Of a stretch of DNA of 32,404 nucleotides, positions 7,656-15,782 are shown piece after piece. Position 1 is the stretch's first letter. Every line of letters starts with the position of its first letter. Source of the stretch: JBDLRH01 sp039800165 (GTDB lineage: Bacteria > Pseudomonadota > Gammaproteobacteria > Burkholderiales > Burkholderiaceae_C). The DNA is taken from positions 1 to 32,404 of the forward strand of contig JBDLRH010000088.1 of assembly GCA_039800165.1 (NCBI GenBank). Reading direction: 5' to 3'. Below the pieces are notes generated by a model. It saw only the letters and a list, made by a program, of their open reading frames with translations. It had not been told where the DNA came from and made no database searches. The position numbers were made by a program, and so were the translations under genes.

Positions 7656-8930
7656 TCAGGCGCCGCGGGTGACGGGGACGTCGGCGCTGCGTCCGTATTC
7701 GCCGTACTTGCCCAGCTCCCACTTGGCAATCGCATTGCGGTGCACCTCGTCGGGGCCGTCGGCGAAGCGCAGCGTGCGCGCATGCGCGTAGGCCGAGGCC
7801 AGCGGGAAGTCGTCGCACATGCCGCCGCCGCCGTGCACCTGCATCGCCCAGTCGATGACCTGGCAGGCCATGCTGGGTGCCACCACCTTGATCATCGCGA
7901 TCTCGGTGCGCGCCACCTTGTTGCCCACCGTGTCCATCAGCCACGCGGCCTTGAGCGTCAGCAGGCGCGCCATGTCGATCTTGCAGCGTGCTTCGGCGAT
8001 GCGCTCCTGCGTCACCGTCTGCTGCGCCACCGTCTTGCCGAAAGCCACACGTGACGACGCGCGACGGCACATCAATTCGAGCGCGCGCTCGGCCAGGCCG
8101 ATCAGGCGCATGCAGTGGTGGATGCGACCCGGGCCCAGGCGGCCTTGCGCGATCTCGAAGCCGCGGCCTTCACCCAGCAGGATGTTGCCCACCGGCACGC
8201 GCACGTTCTCGAAGTACATCTCCACATGGCCGTGCGGCGCATCGTCGTAGCCCATCACGTTGAGCGGCCGCACGATGCGGATGCCCTTGGCATCCGCCGG
8301 CACGATCACCATGCTTTGCTGCGAGTGCCTGGCGGCGTCCGGGTCGGTCTTGCCCATGGTGATGAACAGCGCACAGCGCGGATCGGCCGCGCCGGAGATC
8401 CACCACTTGTGGCCGTTGATCACGTACTCGTCGCCCTGGCGCTCGATGCGGGTGCAGATGTTGGTGGCGTCGCTCGAAGCCACCTCGGGCTCGGTCATCG
8501 CAAAGGCCGAGCGGATCTTGCCTTCCAGCAGCGGCTTGAGCCAACGGGCACGCAGCTCGGGCGAGCCATAACGCGCAATGGTTTCCATGTTGCCGGTGTC
8601 GGGTGCCGAGCAGTTGAACACCTCGCTGGACCACGGCACGCGGCCCATGATCTCGGCCAGCGGCGCGTACTCCTGGTTGGTCAGGCCCGCGCCGTGATAG
8701 CCCGCCTGCTCGGCGGTGTCCTTGGGCAGGAACAGGTTCCACAGGCCTGCGGCCTGCGCCTTGGGCTTGAGGTTCTCGATGGTCTGCAGCGCGGTCCAGC
8801 GCTTGCCGGCGGCGGTATTGGCTTCCAGCTCCTCCTTGTACTTCACCTCGGACGGGTAGATGTGGTCGTCCATGAACTTCTGCAGTCGCGCCTGAAGTTC
8901 CTTGGTCTTGGGGGAGTAGTCGAAATCCAT
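7656..8930 (-). CDS. Acyl-CoA dehydrogenase of the ACAD10/11 (LvaC-like) type
   Basis: The 424-residue FAD-dependent acyl-CoA dehydrogenase begins MDFDYSPKTKELQARLQKF. Landmarks are FAMTEPEVASSDATN, INGHKWWISGAADPRC, GRGFEIAQGRLGPGRIHHCMR, AFGKTV and, near the C-terminus, VHGGGGMCDDFP and RTLRFADGPDEVHR. In medium-chain enzymes the catalytic base is the Glu of YEGT; the matching position here is Asp391 in the FADGPDEVH signature that typifies the ACAD10/11 group. The gene for an APH-fold kinase is 41 bp upstream on the same strand. In ACAD10/11 the two domains are fused, and in levulinate catabolism (LvaA/LvaC) they are separate. There the kinase phosphorylates 4-hydroxyacyl-CoA and the dehydrogenase-like partner eliminates the phosphate to give an enoyl-CoA. 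Family firm; substrate inferred. Confidence 0.88.
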   Translation of the reverse strand: MDFDYSPKTKELQARLQKFMDDHIYPSEVKYKEELEANTAAGKRWTALQTIENLKPKAQAAGLWNLFLPKDTAEQAGYHGAGLTNQEYAPLAEIMGRVPWSSEVFNCSAPDTGNMETIARYGSPELRARWLKPLLEGKIRSAFAMTEPEVASSDATNICTRIERQGDEYVINGHKWWISGAADPRCALFITMGKTDPDAARHSQQSMVIVPADAKGIRIVRPLNVMGYDDAPHGHVEMYFENVRVPVGNILLGEGRGFEIAQGRLGPGRIHHCMRLIGLAERALELMCRRASSRVAFGKTVAQQTVTQERIAEARCKIDMARLLTLKAAWLMDTVGNKVARTEIAMIKVVAPSMACQVIDWAMQVHGGGGMCDDFPLASAYAHARTLRFADGPDEVHRNAIAKWELGKYGEYGRSADVPVTRGA

Positions 8931-8971
8931 CAGTGGTCTCCGTGGTTGATTCGTGTGTCGTTCGGGGCTTG

Positions 8972-10057
8972 TCAAGCCTGCTGCGCAAATTTCCAGGCCA
9001 TCTCGGCCATCGGCCGTGCGCCGGCGCCGGAGCTGATGGCCTGCGCGCTGGAGGCGGTGCCCATTTCCACCCGCTTGGCGATGCCTTGCAGGATGGCCGC
9101 CATGCGGAACATGTTGTAGGCCAGGTAGAAATTCCAGTCGGCTTTCAGGTCGGTGGGTGTGGTGATGCCGGTCTGGTCGCAGTACATGCGGATGTACTCG
9201 TCTTCGGTCGGGATGCCCAGCGCCTTGACGTCCAGGCCGCCGATGCCGCGGAAGGTGCCCGGGGAAATGTGCCAGGCCATGCAGTGGTAGCTGAAGTCCG
9301 CCAGCGGGTGGCCCAGCGTGGACAGCTCCCAGTCGAGCACCGCGATGATGCGCGGGTCGCTGGCGTGGAACATGGTGTTGTCCAGGCGGTAGTCGCCATG
9401 CACGATCGAGACTTTGGTTTCGTCGCGCGCGGTGGCCGGCATGTTCTTCGGCAGCCACTCCATCAGGTGGTCCATCTCGGGGATCGGCTGCGTGATGGAG
9501 GCCACGTACTGCTTGCTCCAGCGGCCGATCTGGCGCTCGAAGTAATTGCCCGGCTTGCCGAAGGCGGCCAGGCCCCGGCTGGCAAAGTCCACCGTGTGCA
9601 GCGCCGCGATCACGCGGTTCATCTCGCGGTAGATGGCACTGCGCTCGTCGTTGGACGTACCCGGCAGCGACTGGTCCCACAGCACGCGGCCCTGCATGAA
9701 CTCCATCAGGTAGAACGCGCGGCCGATGACGGACTCGTCTTCGCACAGGCACAGCATCTCGGGCACCGGCACACCCGTGCCGTGCAGTCCGCGCATCACC
9801 GCAAACTCGCGCTCGATCGCATGCGCCGACGGCAGCAGCTTGGCCACCGGCCCCGGCTTGCTGCGCATCACATAGGTGCGCTTGGGCGTGATGAGCTTGT
9901 AGGTCGGGTTGGACTGCCCGCCCTTGAACATCTCCACCGTCAGCGGACCGGCGAAGCCCGGCAGGTGTTGCGACAGCCACGCGGAAAGGGCAGCGACGTC
10001 GAAGGCGTGCTGGTCAGACACCGGCTTGGTGCCGACAAAGTGGTCGAAATTACTCAT
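8972..10057 (-). CDS. APH-family kinase, ACAD10/11 N-terminal-like (LvaA-like)
   Basis: The 361-residue aminoglycoside-phosphotransferase-fold kinase shows GGQSNPTYKLIT in the nucleotide loop, YVMRSKP with the conserved basic residue, the catalytic loop VHGDYRLDNTMFH and the metal-binding motif VLDWELSTLGHPLADFSY. This subgroup is not a drug-resistance enzyme: its relatives are the kinase domain of ACAD10/11 and LvaA, which phosphorylate the 4-hydroxyl of 4-hydroxyacyl-CoA. The gene sits 16 bp after a Crp/Fnr regulator and 41 bp before the acyl-CoA dehydrogenase, all on the minus strand. The ATG at 10057 gives MSNFDHFVGTKPVSDQHAFD, a full-length N-terminus for the family. The substrate is inferred from the pairing. 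Confidence 0.88.
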   Translation of the reverse strand: MSNFDHFVGTKPVSDQHAFDVAALSAWLSQHLPGFAGPLTVEMFKGGQSNPTYKLITPKRTYVMRSKPGPVAKLLPSAHAIEREFAVMRGLHGTGVPVPEMLCLCEDESVIGRAFYLMEFMQGRVLWDQSLPGTSNDERSAIYREMNRVIAALHTVDFASRGLAAFGKPGNYFERQIGRWSKQYVASITQPIPEMDHLMEWLPKNMPATARDETKVSIVHGDYRLDNTMFHASDPRIIAVLDWELSTLGHPLADFSYHCMAWHISPGTFRGIGGLDVKALGIPTEDEYIRMYCDQTGITTPTDLKADWNFYLAYNMFRMAAILQGIAKRVEMGTASSAQAISSGAGARPMAEMAWKFAQQA

Positions 10058-10073
10058 GGATGGGACAGGGCGG

Positions 10074-10793
10074 TCAGTGGTCGGCCTCGACGATGTGCAG
10101 CAGGGCGTCGCGGTCGCGGATCACCAGGCCGCCGGGCTCGATGCGGATCACGTCCTCGCGCTCCATCGCCTTGAGCTCCTGGTTCACCCGCTGGCGCGAG
10201 GCGCCCAGCAGCTGCGCCAGCTCTTCCTGCGCCAGCTGCAGGCCGATGCGGGTTTCGCTGCCGTCGGCCAGGCTCGCCACGCCGTAGCTGCGCACCAGGT
10301 GCAGCAGCTGCTTGGCCAGGCGTGCGCGCAGCGGCAGGGTGTTCAGGTCTTCCACCAGCCCGAACAGGATGCGGATGCGCCGCGAGTGCAGCTTGAGCAT
10401 CGCCTCGTACAGCTCCACATGCTGCTCGAGGATCTTGCGCAGGTCGCCGCGCGAGACGCACAGCAGCGTGGTGTCGCCATGCGCATAGGTGTCGTGGGTG
10501 CGCCGCTCGCCGTCGAAGATCGATATGTCGCCAAACCACAGGCCCGGCTCGATGTAGGTCAGGGTGATCTGCTTGCCGGTGATCGAGGTCGAGCTCACCC
10601 GCACCGCGCCTTTGGCACAGGCATTCCATTCCTCCGACGGGTCGCCGCGCGCGCTGATCAGCTCGCCGTCCTTGTAGCGCTTGACGTAGGCACATCGGAG
10701 GATGTCGTGACGAAGGGAAGGTGACAGCGATGCGAACCAGCGGCCCTGGTTGATCGCCGATCGTTCTTCCATCGTAAGAATGGGGTCGTCCAT
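10074..10793 (-). CDS. Crp/Fnr-family transcriptional regulator
   Basis: The 239-residue regulator has an N-terminal cyclic-nucleotide-binding-type beta barrel (residues about 25-140, including EPGLWFGDISIFDGERRTHD) and a C-terminal winged helix (residues about 165-235) with recognition helix region LAQLLGASRQRVNQELKAME. There is no FNR-type N-terminal cysteine cluster, so an iron-sulphur oxygen sensor is unlikely; the ligand is unknown. Gene position between the crotonase and the APH kinase, on the same strand, suggests it controls this catabolic run. The ATG at 10793 gives MDDPILTMEERSAINQGRWF. The 77 bp upstream show no clear promoter. Confidence 0.88.
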   Translation of the reverse strand: MDDPILTMEERSAINQGRWFASLSPSLRHDILRCAYVKRYKDGELISARGDPSEEWNACAKGAVRVSSTSITGKQITLTYIEPGLWFGDISIFDGERRTHDTYAHGDTTLLCVSRGDLRKILEQHVELYEAMLKLHSRRIRILFGLVEDLNTLPLRARLAKQLLHLVRSYGVASLADGSETRIGLQLAQEELAQLLGASRQRVNQELKAMEREDVIRIEPGGLVIRDRDALLHIVEADH

Positions 10794-10870
10794 GCTCTGT
10801 CTTTTGAGTGACTTGGGCGGCGCAGCGTGTCGCTTCAGGGACCGCCGCGAGACGCCTCAACAAGGGTGCT

Positions 10871-11650
10871 TCAGGGGTAGTGCGGCTTGGTCTTGCCGAG
10901 AAAGGCCTCGATGCCGATTTGCCCGTTCGGGTGGTGCAGGTTGCGCACGAAATGATCGCGCTCGGCATTCAGGTGCGCCGACAGCGGCTGCAGCGTCGCT
11001 TCGTTGACGAGTTCCTTGATGCTGGCCATCGCCGTGGGCGCACGCGCGTTCAGCGCCTCGGCCAGTGCCAGGGCCTCGCCCAGTGCCTGCCCGGCGTCGC
11101 TCAGGCGGTTGACCACGCCCAGCGCATGCAGGCGCGGCGCGTCGATGCGCTCGCCAAGCATCAGCAGCTGGTTGACCAGCGGCCGGGGCAGGGCGCGCGA
11201 CAGGCTCCAGCTGCCGCCGCCATCGGGCGACAGGGCCACGGTGCTGTAGGCCATCACGAACACCGCATCGCGCGCGGCCACCAGCATGTCGCAGGCCAGC
11301 GCCAGCGAAAAACCGGCGCCGGCAGCCGCGCCCTCGACGGCTGCGATCACTGGCTTGGGAAAGCTGCGGATCGCCTCGATCCAGTTGTGCAGTCCCTCGA
11401 TGCTTTGTGCCTGCACCTCGGGCGGCTTCTGGCGGTTGGCCAGCAGCCGGTTGAGGTTGCCGCCCGCACAGAAGGTGCTGCCCTCGCCGGTGATCACCAC
11501 GCTGCGCACCTCGGGGTTGCTGTCGGCCACGTTCAGCGCCTCGACGCCGGCAGCGTAGATCTCGGGGCCCAGCGCGTTGCGCGCCTCGGGGTTGCTGATG
11601 GCCAGCACCATGGTCTGGCCATGGCTGCTGCTCTTGAGTTCGGCGGGCAT
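10871..11650 (-). CDS. PaaG-like crotonase (enoyl-CoA isomerase/hydratase; 'oxepin-CoA hydrolase, alternative type')
   Basis: The 259-residue crotonase-fold enzyme shows the oxyanion-hole segments GSTFCAGGNLNRL and EGAAAGAGFSLALACD. The first catalytic Glu of classical enoyl-CoA hydratase (GGGCEL) is absent. An Asp (Asp143, in ALSPDGGGSWSL) sits where PaaG has its catalytic Asp in LIPDCGGTW. PaaG isomerises epoxy-phenylacetyl-CoA to oxepin-CoA and shifts 3,4- to 2,3-enoyl-CoA double bonds, so an isomerase role is more likely than plain hydration. The ATG at 11650 (MPAELKSSSHGQ) was chosen because the 41 upstream residues are low-complexity His/Ala/Ser from a short repeat. It lies 68 bp after the 3-hydroxyacyl-CoA dehydrogenase gene. 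Confidence 0.85.
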   Translation of the reverse strand: MPAELKSSSHGQTMVLAISNPEARNALGPEIYAAGVEALNVADSNPEVRSVVITGEGSTFCAGGNLNRLLANRQKPPEVQAQSIEGLHNWIEAIRSFPKPVIAAVEGAAAGAGFSLALACDMLVAARDAVFVMAYSTVALSPDGGGSWSLSRALPRPLVNQLLMLGERIDAPRLHALGVVNRLSDAGQALGEALALAEALNARAPTAMASIKELVNEATLQPLSAHLNAERDHFVRNLHHPNGQIGIEAFLGKTKPHYP

Positions 11651-11666
11651 GAACGACAGTGGTGCG

Positions 11667-11693
11667 TGTGATGCGTGTGACGCGTGCGATGCG
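11667..11693. repeat. Three imperfect 9-bp tandem repeats between paaH and the crotonase gene
   Basis: TGTGATGCG, TGTGACGCG and TGCGATGCG follow one another directly in the short spacer upstream of the crotonase start. Nothing more is evident; it may simply be a slippage product in the leader. Confidence 0.7.
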
Positions 11694-11718
11694 CAGGGTG
11701 CGTGGGCGGCGGCGCCGC

Positions 11719-13239
11719 TCACGCCTCGTCGTGCAGCAGGCTCAGGCCGATCGCGCCGCGGCGGCGCAGCCACGGGCTCGGGCGGTAGCGCGGGTCGCCA
11801 TACACCGTCTGCATGTTGAACAGCACTTCCAGGATATTGTCCGGCCCGAAGCGGTTGCCCATGGCCAGCGGCCCCATCGGGTAGCCCAGGCCGAGCGTGA
11901 CCGCGGTCTCCAGGTCTTGCGGCGTGCAGATGCGCTGCTGGCAGATGTCGGCAGCGATGTTGACGATGGCAGCCACCACGCGCTGGGTGATGAAGCCGCC
12001 GCTGTCGCGGACAACCGACACCGGCTTGCCGTCGCGTGCAAACAGCGCGTGCGCTGCGTCGCGCATGTCGCTGCGGGTGGCGGGGTTGGTGGCGATCACG
12101 CGCCGCTTGGTGGCAGCGTCGTCCACCATCATGTCGATGCCCACGGTGCGCGCCGGGTCGAGGCGCTCGACCACCGCTACGGTGGTGATGTCAAAGCCCA
12201 GCGGCGCCACGATGGTGAGCGCCTGCGCCGAGGGCGACGGGCCGGTCTCGATCTTCGCGCCCAGATCCTTCAGCAGCTGCAGCAACTCGGCGCGGCGCGC
12301 CGCACGGGTGGACACCCACACCGGCGGCATCTCGCTGACCGCAGGCGTGGGCGGCTCGGCGCTTACCTGCTGCTGCCCACCGGCATAGCTGTAGAAGCCT
12401 TCGCCCGACTTGCGACCGATCACCCCTGCGGCCACCCGCTGCGCAGCCAGCGCGCTGGGACGGTAGCGCGGCTCTTCGTAGTACTGCTTGTAGATCGATT
12501 CCATGACCGGGTGCGACACATCCAGCCCGGTCAGGTCCATCAGCTCGAACGGGCCCAGCTTGAAGCCGACCTGATCCTTCAGGATGCGGTCGATGGTGGC
12601 GAAATCCGCCACGCCCTCGCCCACGATGCGCAGCGCCTCGGTGCCGTAGGCGCGGCCCGCGTGATTGACGATGAAGCCGGGCGTGTCCAGCGCGCGCACC
12701 GGCTTGTGGCCCATCTGGGTTGCGTAGGCGCTCAGCGCATCGCACACCGCCGGGTCGGTCTTCAGGCCGGCAATCACCTCCACCACCTTCATCAGCGGCA
12801 CGGGGTTGAAGAAGTGGTAGCCCGCGAACTGCGCCGGGCGCTTCAGGCCCGCTGCGATGGCCGTGACCGACAGCGACGAGGTGTTGGTGGCCAGCACCGC
12901 GGTGGGCGCAACCACCGCCTCGAGCTCGGCAAACAGGGATCGCTTCACATCCAGCCGCTCGACAACGGCTTCCACCACCAAGTCGCAGCCCGCCAGATCG
13001 GCCAGGGCGGCGGCGCCTTGCAGTCGCTGCTTGCAGGCCGCGGCCTCGTCCGCGCTCAGCCGGCCCTTGTCCGCCAGCTTGTCCCATTGCCCGGCGACCG
13101 AGGTGATGGCGGAGGCCACAGCCTCGGCTTGAACGTCATGGAGCCTCACGGTGCTGCCCGCCTGGGCAGCGATTTGCGCGATGCCGCGCCCCATGGCGCC
13201 CGCTCCGACGACGCCAACAGTGTTGAATTTCGCAGACAT
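11719..13239 (-). CDS. paaH: 3-hydroxyacyl-CoA dehydrogenase, PaaH type (two C-terminal domains)
   Basis: The 506-residue enzyme oxidises (S)-3-hydroxyacyl-CoA with NAD+; the PaaH group acts on 3-hydroxyadipyl-CoA. The Rossmann motif GAGAMG is at residues 12-17, the catalytic His142 is in YHFFNPVPLMKVVEV, and two 3HCDH C-terminal domains follow (DTPGFIVNHAGRAYGTEALR and DSGGFITQRVVAAIVNIAAD). The ATG at 13239 gives MSAKFNTVGVVGAG, the normal start; the frame extends 17 codons further but lies in the divergent spacer with fimV. A -10-like GATAAT lies only six bases before the ATG, so a leaderless transcript is possible. It heads the minus-strand run down to 6941. Confidence 0.9.
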   Translation of the reverse strand: MSAKFNTVGVVGAGAMGRGIAQIAAQAGSTVRLHDVQAEAVASAITSVAGQWDKLADKGRLSADEAAACKQRLQGAAALADLAGCDLVVEAVVERLDVKRSLFAELEAVVAPTAVLATNTSSLSVTAIAAGLKRPAQFAGYHFFNPVPLMKVVEVIAGLKTDPAVCDALSAYATQMGHKPVRALDTPGFIVNHAGRAYGTEALRIVGEGVADFATIDRILKDQVGFKLGPFELMDLTGLDVSHPVMESIYKQYYEEPRYRPSALAAQRVAAGVIGRKSGEGFYSYAGGQQQVSAEPPTPAVSEMPPVWVSTRAARRAELLQLLKDLGAKIETGPSPSAQALTIVAPLGFDITTVAVVERLDPARTVGIDMMVDDAATKRRVIATNPATRSDMRDAAHALFARDGKPVSVVRDSGGFITQRVVAAIVNIAADICQQRICTPQDLETAVTLGLGYPMGPLAMGNRFGPDNILEVLFNMQTVYGDPRYRPSPWLRRRGAIGLSLLHDEA

Positions 13240-13307
13240 TCTTGGATTATCGGTGACTGTTTGGTGCACACTTACAGCTTGCGTCGCCAATGTTCTCTGG
13301 GGGTTCC

Positions 13308-15782
13308 TTGAAAAAGCGCCACATCGCTATCGGCACGGGTCTGCTGCTTGTCGCACTCGGTGCAAGCGCCGTCAGCCTGGGCCGTGTCCGTGGCGTGCCG
13401 CTGATTGGTCGCGGCCTGGACGTGTCCGTGCCCGCCACGCTGGCCGCCGGCGACGCGGCCAACCTGTGTGCGCAGGCCGAGGTGTATTACGCCGACAACC
13501 GGGTGGACGGCAACCGCGTGCAGGTGACGGTGGAGCCGGGCCCGACCGCAGACGAGCCCACCATCCGCATCCGCTCCAGCGCTGCCGTCGACGAGCCGGT
13601 GGTCACCGTGTACCTGCGCGCAGGCTGTGCCGGCGCGCTGTCGCGGCGCTACGTGCTGTTTGCCGAATTTGTGCCCGACGCGCCTGCTTCGGGCGCCACG
13701 CTGGCTGCCGTGTCTGGCTCAGCCGCACCCGCCGCACTTACGCCGATCGCAGCCATCGTGGCGGGCGCAGCCACAGGGCCGGACCCACTGCCGCCGGCGG
13801 CCGCATCGGCTGTCGTGGCGTCTGCCGTCTCGTTGCAAGCCAGCCCTGCGGCCGTGGCTGTGCCGCCGGCACCAGCAGCGCCCGCCGCAGCATCCACCCC
13901 GGCGGCACGGCCGGCCGCTCGGGCCGAGCCCAAGGCGGCAGCCCCAGCGGCTGCGGCGCCTGCGCCTTCGGCCGCCGCCAAGCCGCCCGCAGCCGCCACC
14001 GCACCTTCTGCCGCGCCGGCGACCGCACCTGCTTCCAAACCCGCCAGCAAGGCGGCGGCCCCGGCCGCACCCGCCAAGCCTGCCGCTGCGCCGGCGGCCG
14101 ATCAGGCCCGCCTGAAGCTGGAGGCCACAGCGCCTTCGGTGGACCGTTCCGCCCAGCTGCGCACCGCCACCGCGGTCACCCTGAGCCCCGAGGCGCCCGA
14201 CCGCCGCGCCGCCGCTGCCGCGCAATGGAAGACGCTGGCGATGGACTCCGAGCAGGCCCAGCGTGAGGCTCAGCGCGTGCAGGCCCTCGAGGCCGAGGCC
14301 AAGGCGCAGAAGCAGGCGCTGCAAAAGCTCGAGGCCTCGATGGCCGACGTCAAGTCGCAACTGCAGCGTGCCGAAGACGAGCGCTACCTCAACCCCTTCA
14401 CCTACGTGCTGATGGCGTTGGTGCTCGGCGGCATCGGCGCTGCGGCCTACCTCTGGAACAAGCTGCGCACGATGTCGGCGCGCCGCGAATGGTGGGATGT
14501 GGAAGACGCCGAGGGCGACCTGCCGGTGGCCGACGTCGGCGACACCATGGCGCCCGCATCCTCGCCGGCGCAAGCCCAGGTGGCACCCCCGGCAACCCGT
14601 GTGATGGCGCCAGCCGTCGCGTCAGTGGGGGCGGCGCCGGCGGCATCCCGCACCCAGGTGGCGCCTGCGGCAGCCCCGAAGGCGGCGCCGGTCGCAGCGC
14701 CCGCGGCCGCCCAGGGCGACGCCACCAGCGCGGCGCTGCAGCACCTGCAAGGCGGTGTGCCGATTCGCCGTCTCAATGCCGATGTGGTCAACGAGGTGTT
14801 TCGGCTGTCCGAGCCCGGCGCGCTTGACGAGCTGGAGGACGACGACAAGCCGCCAGCGCCGCCGCCGCAGGACCAGCCGCCTTTCCTCAACAGCCTGAGC
14901 ACCACCTCGGTGCGATCGGTGTCGGCCGAGGAGCTGATGGACATCCAGCAGCAGGCAGACTTTTTCGTCTCGCTGGGGCAGCACGATCAGGCGATCGACG
15001 TGCTGCGCACGCACATCCAGGACAACCCGGACACCAGTCCGCTGGCGTATCTGGATCTGCTGTCGATCCACCATGGCCTGGGTCAGCGCGCCGAGTACCA
15101 GTCACTGCGCGAAGAGGTCACCGGCAAGTTCTCGGTGGAGGTGCCCGAATTCGACCGCTTTGGCGAGCCCAGCGACGGGCTGGAGAAGTACGGCCGTGCG
15201 CTCAGCCGCATCCAGGCGCTGTGGCCCGGCCCGCGCGTGCTGCAGCTGCTGGAAGAGTCGATCTTCCGGCCGGCCGGCGCAGAGGCGGCCGATGCGTTCG
15301 ACCTCGATGCCTATCGCGAGCTGCTGATGCTGTATTCGCTGGCCAAGGACCTCTCGCGCGACGCGGCAGACGGCGACCAGTGGAGCGCCCGGGCGGCGGC
15401 GGGCAGCAGGGAAGATCTGGCGATGACTGCCACCATCGTGCAGCCGCTGCCAGCAGCCATGAGCACCCAGTTCCGTGGTGGCGCGCCGGCAGCCGCTGGC
15501 GGTGCCGACATCGACCTCGATCTGGGCTTTGATGACCCGGCCCCGGCTGCAGCGCCCGCTGCGGCACCTGCCCAGGCTGCACCCGCACCTTCGCCCGCGC
15601 CGGCCGCCGCGCCAGCCGAACAAGACATGTCGCTCAATTTTGATCTTGGCGACCTGAACGCAGGGGCAGCGCCCGCAGCGCCTGCGCCCGCGCCCGCGGC
15701 CAAGGCGCCTGCAGACGACATGTCGCTCGACTTCGACCTGCCGCCGATCGATCCCGACGGCAAGGGCGACAAGAAGGCCTGA
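13308..15782 (+). CDS. fimV: FimV-like membrane hub protein (Ala/Pro-rich, TPR-like region, acidic FDL motifs)
   Basis: The predicted bitopic protein has about 824 residues. A signal-type helix (KKRHIAIGTGLLLVALGASA) leads a periplasmic beta-rich region. A long Ala/Pro-rich linker (about residues 150-275) and a coiled coil (about 305-360) follow. A membrane helix (FTYVLMALVLGGIGAAAYLW, about 364-386) leads to a cytoplasmic part with a TPR-like segment (about 538-620, SAEELMDIQQQADFFVSLGQ) and three acidic motifs near the end (IDLDLGFDD, MSLNFDLGDL, MSLDFDLPPI). This layout recalls FimV/HubP, which organise cell poles and type IV pili. No LysM motif is obvious. TTG at 13308 is preferred because of the GGGGG ribosome-binding site five bases upstream; an in-frame ATG at 13290 has none. 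Function is inferred from architecture. Confidence 0.75.
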   Translation: MKKRHIAIGTGLLLVALGASAVSLGRVRGVPLIGRGLDVSVPATLAAGDAANLCAQAEVYYADNRVDGNRVQVTVEPGPTADEPTIRIRSSAAVDEPVVTVYLRAGCAGALSRRYVLFAEFVPDAPASGATLAAVSGSAAPAALTPIAAIVAGAATGPDPLPPAAASAVVASAVSLQASPAAVAVPPAPAAPAAASTPAARPAARAEPKAAAPAAAAPAPSAAAKPPAAATAPSAAPATAPASKPASKAAAPAAPAKPAAAPAADQARLKLEATAPSVDRSAQLRTATAVTLSPEAPDRRAAAAAQWKTLAMDSEQAQREAQRVQALEAEAKAQKQALQKLEASMADVKSQLQRAEDERYLNPFTYVLMALVLGGIGAAAYLWNKLRTMSARREWWDVEDAEGDLPVADVGDTMAPASSPAQAQVAPPATRVMAPAVASVGAAPAASRTQVAPAAAPKAAPVAAPAAAQGDATSAALQHLQGGVPIRRLNADVVNEVFRLSEPGALDELEDDDKPPAPPPQDQPPFLNSLSTTSVRSVSAEELMDIQQQADFFVSLGQHDQAIDVLRTHIQDNPDTSPLAYLDLLSIHHGLGQRAEYQSLREEVTGKFSVEVPEFDRFGEPSDGLEKYGRALSRIQALWPGPRVLQLLEESIFRPAGAEAADAFDLDAYRELLMLYSLAKDLSRDAADGDQWSARAAAGSREDLAMTATIVQPLPAAMSTQFRGGAPAAAGGADIDLDLGFDDPAPAAAPAAAPAQAAPAPSPAPAAAPAEQDMSLNFDLGDLNAGAAPAAPAPAPAAKAPADDMSLDFDLPPIDPDGKGDKKA

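Noticed and set aside
8931..9980. Upstream extension of the acyl-CoA dehydrogenase frame, apparently a long fusion protein
   Set aside because: The extra 350 codons are an out-of-frame reading of the APH kinase gene on the same strand, with no family match; the dehydrogenase starts normally at 8930. The kinase and dehydrogenase are separate genes, not a fusion.
8972..10057. APH-family gene as an aminoglycoside-resistance determinant
   Set aside because: The motif set and the acyl-CoA dehydrogenase partner place it in the ACAD10/11-LvaA group, not among drug-modifying enzymes.
8115..10174. Two long plus-strand frames opposite the acyl-CoA dehydrogenase and kinase genes
   Set aside because: They are antisense shadows with composition typical of such frames and no recognisable motif.
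11651..11773. N-terminal extension of the crotonase with a His-Ala-Ser repeat
   Set aside because: It is coded by the 9-bp tandem repeats and by the end of paaH in another frame; the family start is at 11650.
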